DNA from: UBA668 sp046076025
GTDB lineage: Bacteria > Actinomycetota > Acidimicrobiia > Acidimicrobiales > Ilumatobacteraceae
Length of the DNA stretch: 5,047 nucleotides
Direction of reading: 5' to 3'
NCBI GenBank assembly: GCA_046076025.1
Contig: JBJTRF010000288.1
Span: forward strand, 1 to 5,047
Part shown: piece after piece, positions 1 to 5,047 of the stretch
Position numbering within the stretch: the stretch's first letter is position 1
Layout: each line of letters opens with the position of its first letter
Program-made: the position numbers and the translations under genes
Notes under the pieces: generated by a model
What the model saw: only the letters and a program-made list of their open reading frames with translations
Told to the model about the DNA's origin: nothing
Database searches by the model: none

Positions 1-1
1 C

Positions 2-694
2 CTCAACCCGCCGATCATCTGGGAGCGGAGCCGCGGGCTCTTCACGACGGAGTGCTTCAGTGAACCGGAGGTCTTCCACTTTCCGGCGGGCATCGGCGCG
101 ACGGAGTGCGTGAACGTGGAGCACGAGGAGGTGCTGCTCATCCCGCGCGAGATCGACTGCAACCGCGTGACGTTCAAGTACGGGCTCGGTGCCGACTTCA
201 TCGACTGGCTGAAGACCTTCGCCTACCTCGGTCTCGACGCAGTCGAGCCCATCAAGGTGGGCGACGTGATGGTGTCGCCGCGCGACGTGCTCGCTGCGGT
301 GCTGCCCAATCCGGCCAAGCTCGGCCATCTGATGAACGGCAAGACCTGTGCCGGCATCTGGGTGAAGGGCACCTACGACGGATCACCTCGCGAGGTGTAC
401 CTGTACCACGTCGCCGACAACGACACGACGATGCGCGAGTGGGGTGCGCAGGCGGTGCTGTGGCAGACGGCGATTTGCCCGGTGGTGGCCCTCGAGTTGC
501 TGGCGACGGGCACCTGGAAGGGCACCGGGGTGCGCGGCGCCGAGGCATTCGATGCTGCGCCGTACCTGAACCTCCTCGGCGAGTACGGCTCTCATCACGG
601 CATGGTGGAGATGGGCCCGCGCCTGTGGCCGGGGCCGCGGCCCACCGGCGAGCCGGGCTGGGATCGCCCCGTGCGGCGCGCCAACCGGATCTAG
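2..694 (+). CDS. Saccharopine dehydrogenase-family protein, C-terminal part (5' end outside window)
   Basis: The frame is open from the first bases of the window to TAG at 692-694, giving 230 visible residues with the start and the N-terminal NAD(P)-binding Rossmann half missing. The visible part reads like the substrate/dimerisation domain of the saccharopine reductase-like family: FSEPEVFHFPAGIGATECVN at residues 19-38, a VEHEEV stretch, VSPRDVLAAVLPNPAKLG (91-108), NGKTCAGIWVKG (112-123), REVYLYHVADND (130-141) and WQTAICP (154-160), then a GTWKGTGVRGAEAFD block (170-184). Family members are NAD(P)-dependent dehydrogenases or reductases of amino-acid or polyamine adducts, such as saccharopine, lysine or carboxynorspermidine. 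The substrate cannot be told from this half. A GTG at 110 could start a shorter reading, but the conserved sequence upstream of it shows that it is internal. It converges on the TetR operon with a 37-base gap and no clear hairpin terminator. Family assignment is fairly sure; exact activity is unknown. Confidence 0.8.
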   Translation, partial: LNPPIIWERSRGLFTTECFSEPEVFHFPAGIGATECVNVEHEEVLLIPREIDCNRVTFKYGLGADFIDWLKTFAYLGLDAVEPIKVGDVMVSPRDVLAAVLPNPAKLGHLMNGKTCAGIWVKGTYDGSPREVYLYHVADNDTTMREWGAQAVLWQTAICPVVALELLATGTWKGTGVRGAEAFDAAPYLNLLGEYGSHHGMVEMGPRLWPGPRPTGEPGWDRPVRRANRI

Positions 695-731
695 GGGCGG
701 TCGACGCGCGGCACTCGAGTTGCGAGCGGCG

Positions 732-1906
732 TCATGCGTCCTGCAGGGCGCCGGTGAGCAGCAGCGCCGACGCCGGCCGCCAGTCGAGGTGGGCGATCTC
801 GGGCAGCACCTCGAGCAGGATCGCCGAGCCGTGGATGGTCATCAGCGAGATTCGCTGGATCTCCATCAGCCGCTCGGCGTCGATGAGCCCCGGCGGGAAG
901 TGCCGGGCAACATCGTCCATTGCCTGTTGCTTGACGCTGCAGTACACATCGGCGATCGCCGGCGTGTGCACGCGGCCACGATGGTCTCGCAGTGCATGCG
1001 GCGTCGTACGAGTGCCTCGGGCTGGAGGAATGCGTGCAGGGCGGCCGACATCTGCGAGTCGCCGGCGAGGTAGTCGAGGCGATGCTTGGTCTGCGAGTTC
1101 GACACCTGCGAGCGGCGGAGGATGTCGGCGATCAGCTCGTCGCGGTTGTGGTAGCGGCTGTAGAGGGTGGCCGGCGCCAGCCTGGCCAGTCGTCCGATGC
1201 GGGCGAGGGTGGTGCGATGGACGCCACTGCGGGCAATCACCGACTGAGCGGCCACCAGCAGGTCGTTGCGAATCGGATCGTCGGGCTCGATCACCAGCTG
1301 CTGGGCGGTGTCGGTGGGCGGCAGCGTGTCGCCGAGCGGTGGCTGTGCTGGAGCGGAGATCCACTGCACGCTGGCGTCGAGGTCGGCGCCCAGCCGTCCG
1401 GGCAGCGGCGACAGGGCGACCGAGCCGAGGACGCCGGCGATGGCCGCGAGGTCGACGGCCTCATCGGGTGAGAGCGGCACTCGGTCGAGGCCGAGGTCGA
1501 CCAGCCATTCGCGCACCGTGCGGGGAACGATCTCGTGCAACTCGTCGATGCGGTGCGCAATGAGACAGGTCTCGATCGCGATTCGAAGGCCCGGCGACGG
1601 AGGGGCGACTGCGTCGATGATGGCCGTCCGGTACGAGTCGGTGGCGCCGCGTCGCCGGAACGTGCCCACCTGGCGGATGACCGACTCGAGGTGTTCGGCG
1701 GCACGGTGCTCCCACAGTGCGACCAGTAGTTCCTCCCGGTTGCCGTACCGGGCGTACACGGCGCCGGAGGTGAAGCCGGCGGTCTTCGCCACGGCACTGA
1801 CCGTGAGGCGGTCGAGGCCGACCGCGTCGGCGATCTCGACGGCAGCGTCGAGGATGCGCTTGTCGTTGTCGATCGCCGACTGCCGGCGCGCGCGACGATC
1901 GCTCAC
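732..1906 (-). CDS. Tandem TetR-family transcriptional regulator with two DNA-binding domains (apparent frameshift near 972)
   Basis: Cytoplasmic transcriptional regulator with two TetR_N-type helix-turn-helix domains in one chain. Domain 1 lies at about residues 17-63, with TVSAVAKTAGFTSGAVYARY followed by GNREELLVALW. Domain 2 lies at about 213-262, with TTLARIGRLARLAPATLYSR followed by YHNRDELIADIL. Each is followed by a helical region like a TetR ligand/dimerisation half. The GTG start at 1906 has GGAG at 1916-1913 and overlaps the upstream TetR stop (GTGA), so translation is probably coupled. As sequenced, the starting frame runs out at 866 with a low-quality tail (346 residues). The neighbouring frame carries a good helical C-terminus from about 971, beginning VHTPAIADVY, to TGA at 732-734. 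Restoring one base near 972 gives a 391-residue protein. This may be a sequencing or assembly indel or a true mutation. Ligand and targets are unknown; most TetR proteins are repressors. Confidence 0.8.
966..979 (-). other. Apparent 1-base deletion (frameshift) in the tandem TetR gene
   Basis: On the minus strand, codons GTG GCC at 979-974 end the credible reading of the first frame (CETIVA). From GTG at 971 the credible reading continues in the frame one base back (VHTPAIADVYCSV). Adding one C to the GC at 973-972 would give the seamless CETIVAAVHTPAIADV. The gene length from 1906 to 732 is 3n-1, as expected for one lost base. No classic slippery heptamer is visible, so programmed -1 frameshifting is the less likely explanation. 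Confidence 0.7.
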
Positions 1907-2529
1907 CGTCGGCTCCGGCTCTTGCTGCCCGCAGTGACCACTGCGTCGTGTGCGCTGATCGCCGGCATCGGGTCGTACCGATGCGCGTAGAGGCTGGAGA
2001 GCAAGCTGAGCACGAGGCTGCCGAGTCCGCTGGCAATGCGGTAGCGCCACTGGTCGGTGATGCGGACCAGGTCGGCAGCGGGCCGCCCAGCGAGCTCGCT
2101 GGCGAACCGCTCGTCGACGCGACCGATCCACTCGACGACAGACCTGCGGACGGTGTCGTGGTGACGCGCCGCAAGGAGTGCCTCAAGCAGGAACGAACGG
2201 TGCAGGTGATTGCGGTCGTCGATGTGATTGCGGAGCACGTGCAGGGCGCGTTCGAGGCGGTCCTGTCGAGAGAATGGCATCGAGGCCGCATTCTCGCTGC
2301 CGGTGAATCCGAAGTCGCCGCTCAGCGCCATGTCGATGGCCTCGGCGATGAGCTCGTCCTTCGAGCCCAGTCGTCGGTATGCGGTGTTCAGCGAACGGCC
2401 GGCGCGGCGGGCGACCCGGTTGGTGGTGGTGTTGGCAACGCCGAACTGGCCGACGCTGAGGATGACGGCCCATCGAAGGTCGTCGAGTGCGGCCTCGCCG
2501 GTGCCGGCACGCAACTGCGGTGGCGGCAC
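1903..2529 (-). CDS. TetR/AcrR-family transcriptional regulator (single domain)
   Basis: A 208-residue protein of normal TetR length. Its N-terminal three-helix DNA-binding domain covers about residues 17-66: LDDLRWAVILSVGQFGVANT, then TTTNRVARRAGRSLNTAYRR, then LGSKDELIAEAI. This is the usual pattern of a GV-x-N-T-T helix start, a helix-turn-helix with NTAYRR in the recognition helix, and the xSKDELIAEAI helix 4. The remaining two thirds is helical and variable, as expected for a ligand and dimerisation domain. The chosen GTG at 2529 has no strong Shine-Dalgarno. The frame stays open upstream to a stop near 2609, with only rare start codons (CTG, ATT) there, so a slightly longer N-terminus cannot be excluded. 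It is first in an operon with the tandem TetR gene (4-base GTGA overlap) and probably autoregulated from the intergenic region. Ligand unknown. Confidence 0.85.
   Translation of the reverse strand: MPPPQLRAGTGEAALDDLRWAVILSVGQFGVANTTTNRVARRAGRSLNTAYRRLGSKDELIAEAIDMALSGDFGFTGSENAASMPFSRQDRLERALHVLRNHIDDRNHLHRSFLLEALLAARHHDTVRRSVVEWIGRVDERFASELAGRPAADLVRITDQWRYRIASGLGSLVLSLLSSLYAHRYDPMPAISAHDAVVTAGSKSRSRR
1913..1916 (-). promoter_or_regulatory. Ribosome binding site of the tandem TetR gene
   Basis: GGAG on the minus strand lies six bases before GTG at 1906-1904. It supports starting the protein there, inside the end of the upstream TetR gene, rather than at starts farther upstream in the same frame that would overlap that gene extensively. 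Confidence 0.55.
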
Positions 2530-2551
2530 GTACGGGATGTCGGCCGACTCG

Positions 2552-2581
2552 AGCGCCCAGTGCTCGGTGCGTGCGGGCGCT
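2552..2581. repeat. Inverted repeat AGCGCCC-N16-GGGCGCT upstream of the TetR start
   Basis: Perfect 7-bp arms at 2552-2558 and 2575-2581 are separated by 16 bases, 23 to 52 bases before the GTG start of the single-domain TetR gene. The arm centres are 23 bp apart, about two helical turns. It could be an operator for autoregulation or a leader-RNA hairpin. In GC-rich DNA a 7-bp match may also be chance. Confidence 0.35.
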
Positions 2582-2593
2582 AACGGCAGTGGT

Positions 2594-2603
2594 GTATCAA
2601 TAC
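2594..2603. promoter_or_regulatory. Short palindrome GTAT-CA-ATAC, possible operator
   Basis: A 10-base inverted repeat with 4-bp arms and a 2-base centre lies in the most A/T-rich part of the divergent region, about 65 bases upstream of the TetR GTG start. Its position suits a promoter-overlapping repressor site for the minus-strand operon. The arms are short, so this is only a candidate. Confidence 0.25.
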
Positions 2604-2738
2604 CTTGTCAGCTATAGAAGTGAGCGAGAAGGTTTCACCTGAGTTGGCCAGCCCGCCGTGCCGCCTGTTGAGCAACCGGCCGGTGCCCGGTCGATGGCCG
2701 TCGTCAAGGGGATGACTCCCATTCCCAGGAGCAATTCG

Positions 2739-2754
2739 CGGAACAATCGTTCCG
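2739..2754. promoter_or_regulatory. Palindrome CGGAAC-AATC-GTTCCG, candidate TetR-type operator
   Basis: Perfect 6-bp arms (2739-2744 and 2749-2754) around a 4-base centre. Compact palindromes of the GGAAC-N4-GTTCC type are typical of TetR-family dimer sites. It lies about ten bases before the weak -10 candidate TAGATA (2764-2769), so it would cover the -35 area of the + strand gene, where a repressor would block transcription. Alternatively, GGAAC is also the usual -35 core of ECF sigma promoters, but no good ECF -10 is visible at the right spacing. Binding by the adjacent TetR proteins is inferred from position only. Confidence 0.45.
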
Positions 2755-2796
2755 TTTCGCCGGTAGATACTTCGTCCGCTGAAGAAGTGTGATTCG

Positions 2797-2802
2797 AAGG
2801 AG
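2797..2802 (+). promoter_or_regulatory. Ribosome binding site AAGGAG
   Basis: AAGGAG lies nine bases before ATG at 2812 and only three before GTG at 2806. The spacing favours the ATG as the start of the small + strand gene. This is the strongest Shine-Dalgarno seen in the window and is the main argument that the following frame is translated. Confidence 0.5.
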
Positions 2803-2811
2803 TCGGTGACG

Positions 2812-3171
2812 ATGGACGAGGGAGACGCCCGGCGGCTGCATGCCGTGGCCCCGCCGCGCCCGTCGCAATCCGTCCGCGACGGCGGCTTCGTCCGCATGGC
2901 CGGGGCCGACGCCGGCGGTCTGCTCAACGTCGTCGTCGCCCTCGTGCTCTATGCGCTGTCGCTGTGCGCAGGGCTGGCCGCCATCGGCCGCCGCCGACTG
3001 CCACCGCTGGCGGTGCCCGCCAGTCGTGCGGTGCCGAGCCGTCGTACGAACCGCTGGCCCACCGAGCCGCTGGCACGGGCAAGCCGTCGTCGTGCCGCCG
3101 CCCGCCTTCGCTCGGCAACACGTCGCACGACCTGGTCTGGTCGACGCGTCGCAGCCCGCCGGCACACCTGA
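2812..3171 (+). CDS. Small hypothetical protein with one membrane segment (possibly frameshifted; end at 3179 if so)
   Basis: Not recognised. The frame starts at ATG 2812 after AAGGAG and reads 119 residues to TGA at 3169-3171. Residues about 36-60 contain a hydrophobic stretch, GGLLNVVVALVLYALSLCAG then LAAIG, flanked by arginines, suggesting a single membrane-spanning helix with a short N-terminal cytoplasmic part. Up to about residue 63 third positions are almost all G or C. After that this frame becomes extremely arginine-rich and loses the third-position bias. The frame one base back regains it and reads ARQSCGAEPSYEPLAHRAA to TAG at 3177-3179. One missing base in the GCCGCCGCC run near 2985-2996 would join the two into a 122-residue protein. 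Either stop sits just before the hairpin at 3184. It is divergent from the TetR operon and could be its target. Moderate confidence that a gene exists; no function assigned. Confidence 0.45.
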   Translation: MDEGDARRLHAVAPPRPSQSVRDGGFVRMAGADAGGLLNVVVALVLYALSLCAGLAAIGRRRLPPLAVPASRAVPSRRTNRWPTEPLARASRRRAAARLRSATRRTTWSGRRVAARRHT

Positions 3172-3183
3172 TCCCCTAGGGAA

Positions 3184-3221
3184 CATCGTGGCCGTGCCAC
3201 CCGCCAGGCACGGCCACGATG
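3184..3221. terminator. Perfect 15-bp stem hairpin, probable bidirectional terminator
   Basis: CATCGTGGCCGTGCC (3184-3198) and its exact reverse complement (3207-3221) enclose an 8-base loop. The hairpin lies between the end of the + strand small gene (3171 or 3179) and the stop of the minus-strand oxidoreductase (3245), the place for a shared terminator between convergent units. No T tract follows on either strand, only TTCCC on the minus side. That is common for terminators in high-GC actinobacteria but lowers certainty. Confidence 0.75.
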
Positions 3222-3244
3222 CTCAGGGGTGCTCTGCCGTGCTG

Positions 3245-4339
3245 TCAGCTGACGCTGACGAGGGCGCCGTCTGACTGTGCGCTGCGGACTGCCGCGTCGG
3301 TGATGCGCTGGACGAGAGCGCCGTGGGCGAGGTCGGGCTGGCACGGGCGGCCCTCGGCGATGGCGGTGACCCACCCGCGAGCCATGGCGTCGGTGGTGCG
3401 GAACACGTCGCGATACGTGTTGTGCACCGTGTCGGTGCGCAGGCCGGCCCAGATCGACGGCGTCTGCTCGAGCGGTCGGGCGGGGCCGCGCTCGCCGTTG
3501 CGCAGGCCGCGCACCTCCTGCACCGAGTCCCAGTCGCTGTAGGCGTAGAGCGTGCCGCCGCTGCCGTGCACCTCCACATGATGTGTCTGGCCGAAGGCGG
3601 TGGCCTCCCAGGCAACTGCGCTGACAATGAGCTGGCCGATGGCCCCCGATGCGAAGCGCACCGTCATCATGGCGACGTCCTCGCACGTGTCGTAGGGCGC
3701 GCCATCGGGTCGCGGGGCACGCTGCACCGCTGCGTTGGTGACAGCGCCGACGTGGGTGATCGGCCCGAGCAGGTACAGCGCAAGGTCGATCCAGTGGCTG
3801 CCCAGATCGCCCAGCACGCCCGAGCCGGCCTCGGCGCGGTCGAAGCGCCAGCTGTACTCGCCGTTGCGGGCGAAGCCGGTGTAGTAGCGGGCGGCCATGT
3901 GGTACGGCGAGCCGACGAAGCCCGACGCGATGCGCTGCTGCAGTTCGGCCATCATCGGCATGAAGCGGTAGGTGAACGGCGTCATCGTCACCACGCCGGC
4001 AGTGGCTGCAGCAGCGGCAAGCTCGTCGGCTTCGGCGCCATTCAGGCCGAGCGGCTTCTCGCACAGCACGTGCTTGCTGTGTCGGAGCGCGGCGAGTGCT
4101 AGCGGATGATGGCTCGCATTTGACGATGCGACGATCACGGCGTCGACGTCGTCGTACATGGATGCTGGATCCTCGTACACAGCGGGGATGCCCCACCGCT
4201 CGGCAACGTCACGTGCCCTGTCGGCGTTGCGCCCGCACAGTGCGGTGATGCGGCCGTGGGGATGCGCGGCGAGTGCCGGCAGGTACATCGACTCGGCCCA
4301 CCAGCTGGTGCCGACAAGGCCGACGCGTATCGAGCTCAT
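3245..4339 (-). CDS. Gfo/Idh/MocA-family NAD(P)-dependent oxidoreductase
   Basis: A complete 364-residue protein, the usual length for the family, whose members oxidise or reduce sugars, inositols and related polyols in the cytoplasm. The N-terminal Rossmann fold begins IRVGLVGTSWWAE (residues 4-16), a variant of the glycine-rich NAD(P) loop. It continues with ITALCGRNADRARDVAERWG (31-50) and VDAVIVASSNASHHPLALAA (65-84). The family hallmark CEKPLG is at 93-98, its lysine being the conserved active-site and cofactor residue. The C-terminal substrate half has GVLGDLGSHWIDLALYLLGP (174-193), the usual GDLGxHxxD motif with His182 and Asp185. ATG at 4339 overlaps the deacetylase stop (ATGA) with only a weak upstream GAG, suggesting translational coupling. 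Substrate is not predictable; pairing with a ChbG/HpnK deacetylase suggests a modified sugar. Read-through upstream of the ATG in the same frame is an out-of-frame shadow of the deacetylase. Confidence 0.92.
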   Translation of the reverse strand: MSSIRVGLVGTSWWAESMYLPALAAHPHGRITALCGRNADRARDVAERWGIPAVYEDPASMYDDVDAVIVASSNASHHPLALAALRHSKHVLCEKPLGLNGAEADELAAAAATAGVVTMTPFTYRFMPMMAELQQRIASGFVGSPYHMAARYYTGFARNGEYSWRFDRAEAGSGVLGDLGSHWIDLALYLLGPITHVGAVTNAAVQRAPRPDGAPYDTCEDVAMMTVRFASGAIGQLIVSAVAWEATAFGQTHHVEVHGSGGTLYAYSDWDSVQEVRGLRNGERGPARPLEQTPSIWAGLRTDTVHNTYRDVFRTTDAMARGWVTAIAEGRPCQPDLAHGALVQRITDAAVRSAQSDGALVSVS

Positions 4340-5046
4340 CGTGCCCGCATCTCGTCGCGCAGCTCGCGCATCGTGGCGATCGCGAAGGGCGCGGTGCTCA
4401 ACCACGCACGCCACTCGTCGGTGCGGAACAGTTCGTACTCGTCGACCCTGACGTGGTGGGCATTCGGCTCGATCACCTCGACCTCGCCCGGCCCCGGCCG
4501 GCAGGGGTGGAAGGCGGCGTAGACGAGACCCCCGAGGCCATCGGTGAGGACCGTCGCATAGTCGACGGGCTCGCCCCGTGGCCGACGGAAGTTGGTCTCG
4601 AGCACGCGCTCGAAGACCGGCATGCCGGCCGCGGCAGCCTGCCGCACGAAGCCATCGAAGTCGGCGTCGGTGACGTCGGCGAGGTGGTTGCGCGGCCCGT
4701 AGTCGCTGAGGCGGCGCGTGATGAGCGCTGGCAGGCCGTACTCGGCGCCCAGCGCCACGTAGCGGTCGCACCACTCGGGGGCGAGCGACGAGCCCATGTG
4801 CGCGTCGAGGTGGGTTACGTCGATCCCCGCGGCGAGCGCGCGGTCGAGCTGCGCTCGCCACTCGGCCTCGACGGCATCGGGGTGAGCGTGCTGGCGCACT
4901 TGGGCGACGGTGCGCCACAGGAAGCCGTCGTCGTCGACCAAGCCCGAAGCGGGGCCGGCGTCGCTGACGGGTCCCCACCGGTAGCCACGGTGCTCGCTGT
5001 TCAGTGTGAGGTGCACGCCCAGGTCGAGCGCAGCGTTCGCCCCAGC
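4336..5046 (-). CDS. ChbG/HpnK (YdjC-like) carbohydrate deacetylase family protein, N-terminus outside window
   Basis: The frame is open from the right edge to TGA at 4338-4336, giving 236 visible residues. The missing N-terminus would carry the metal-binding Asp pair of the family. Visible family features are LDLGVHLTLNSEH (residues 8-20), whose G-x-His is a known metal ligand position in ChbG; VTHLDAHMG (77-85), the HLDxH motif with the second His as metal ligand; a GLPALITRRL segment (104-113); and FHPCRPG (179-185) followed by VDEYELFRT, matching the C-terminal His-Pro and DYxxL features. Family enzymes remove N-acetyl groups from sugars, for example acetylated chitooligosaccharides (ChbG) or a hopanoid sugar (HpnK). 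The usual final His of HLDxHxH is Gly here, a variant I believe occurs in relatives. It is first of the visible pair, with a 4-base overlap into the oxidoreductase. Family fairly sure; substrate unknown. Confidence 0.85.
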   Translation of the reverse strand, partial: AGANAALDLGVHLTLNSEHRGYRWGPVSDAGPASGLVDDDGFLWRTVAQVRQHAHPDAVEAEWRAQLDRALAAGIDVTHLDAHMGSSLAPEWCDRYVALGAEYGLPALITRRLSDYGPRNHLADVTDADFDGFVRQAAAAGMPVFERVLETNFRRPRGEPVDYATVLTDGLGGLVYAAFHPCRPGPGEVEVIEPNAHHVRVDEYELFRTDEWRAWLSTAPFAIATMRELRDEMRAR

Positions 5047-5047
5047 G

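Larger units (their letters stand above)
2530..2811. promoter_or_regulatory. Divergent intergenic region between the TetR operon and the small membrane-protein gene
   Basis: This 282-base stretch separates two outward-facing starts and is richer in A/T than its surroundings, mainly at 2590-2640 and 2730-2800. It must hold the promoter of the TetR operon (minus) and, if the gene is real, that of the small + strand gene. Short inverted repeats lie at 2552-2581, 2594-2603, 2675-2684 (ACCGGCCGGT) and 2739-2754. No convincing -35/-10 pair can be fixed by eye for the minus strand. For the + strand, TAGATA at 2764-2769 is a weak -10 candidate. No credible protein-coding frame was found inside it. 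Confidence 0.6.

Noticed and set aside
695..731. Possible terminator between the saccharopine dehydrogenase-like gene and the TetR operon (ACTCGAGT palindrome)
   Set aside because: The arms are only 4 bp with no loop, too short for a hairpin terminator.
106..1563. Long + strand open frame running through the end of the saccharopine dehydrogenase-like gene and the TetR genes
   Set aside because: Arginine- and alanine-rich low-complexity translation with no family features. It crosses a credible gene in another frame and then runs antisense to the TetR gene, as expected by chance in GC-rich DNA.
1907..2131. Upstream extension of the tandem TetR frame beyond GTG 1906
   Set aside because: It lies inside the single-domain TetR gene in a different frame and is arginine-rich. 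The GTG with its GGAG site and GTGA overlap is a better start.
1948..2583. 211-codon + strand open frame opposite the single-domain TetR gene
   Set aside because: Antisense to a clear TetR gene. Its fairly normal composition reflects complementary GC-rich codons; it has no ribosome binding site or recognised motif.
2675..2684. ACCGGCCGGT 10-base palindrome
   Set aside because: Exact, but made of simple GC-rich sequence likely to occur by chance, and not near a promoter element I can identify.
2580..3186. Minus-strand open frames across the divergent region and the small + strand gene
   Set aside because: No family features and no start signals, and composition typical of shadows. The + strand frame has the ribosome binding site and the hydrophobic helix.
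3323..4102. 259-codon + strand open frame opposite the oxidoreductase
   Set aside because: Antisense shadow of a well-recognised gene, with histidine/glycine/alanine-rich composition and no recognisable domain.
4340..4978. In-frame extension of the oxidoreductase upstream of ATG 4339
   Set aside because: It is an out-of-frame reading of the deacetylase gene. The Rossmann fold begins right after the ATG at 4339.

Overview
This is a GC-rich window (roughly two thirds G+C by eye, with strong G/C preference at third codon positions in the real genes). It probably comes from a high-GC bacterium. The GTG starts, weak ribosome binding sites, 4-base gene overlaps and a tandem-domain TetR regulator fit an actinobacterium, but nothing here fixes the taxon.

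Layout, left to right. (1) 2-694 (+) is the C-terminal part of a saccharopine dehydrogenase-family NAD(P)-dependent enzyme, cut by the left edge. (2) After a 37-base convergent gap, 732-2529 (-) holds a two-gene TetR regulator operon. The promoter-proximal gene (2529-1903) encodes a normal 208-residue single-domain TetR protein. It overlaps by GTGA a gene (1906-732) that encodes a protein with two complete TetR DNA-binding domains in one chain. That second gene needs one frame change near 972 to reach its natural C-terminus. (3) 2530-2811 is a lower-GC divergent intergenic region with several short inverted repeats, including CGGAAC-N4-GTTCCG, a plausible TetR-type operator. (4) 2812-3171 (or to 3179 if a base is missing near 2993) on the + strand is a small, unrecognised gene for a protein with one membrane segment, preceded by an AAGGAG ribosome binding site. 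(5) 3184-3221 is a perfect 15-bp stem hairpin, probably a shared terminator between convergent units. (6) 3245-5046 (-) is a two-gene carbohydrate module. A ChbG/HpnK (YdjC-like) deacetylase, cut by the right edge, overlaps by ATGA a complete Gfo/Idh/MocA-family oxidoreductase.

How the parts may work together (inference): the TetR pair sits divergently from the small membrane-protein gene and probably controls itself and perhaps that gene through sites in 2530-2811. The deacetylase and oxidoreductase are translationally coupled and probably act on the same sugar or sugar-derived substrate. The saccharopine dehydrogenase-like gene looks unrelated. I see no CRISPR array, insertion sequence, tRNA, rRNA, phage or defence system. 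The least ordinary items are the three TetR DNA-binding domains packed in one operon and the two apparent 1-base frame disruptions.
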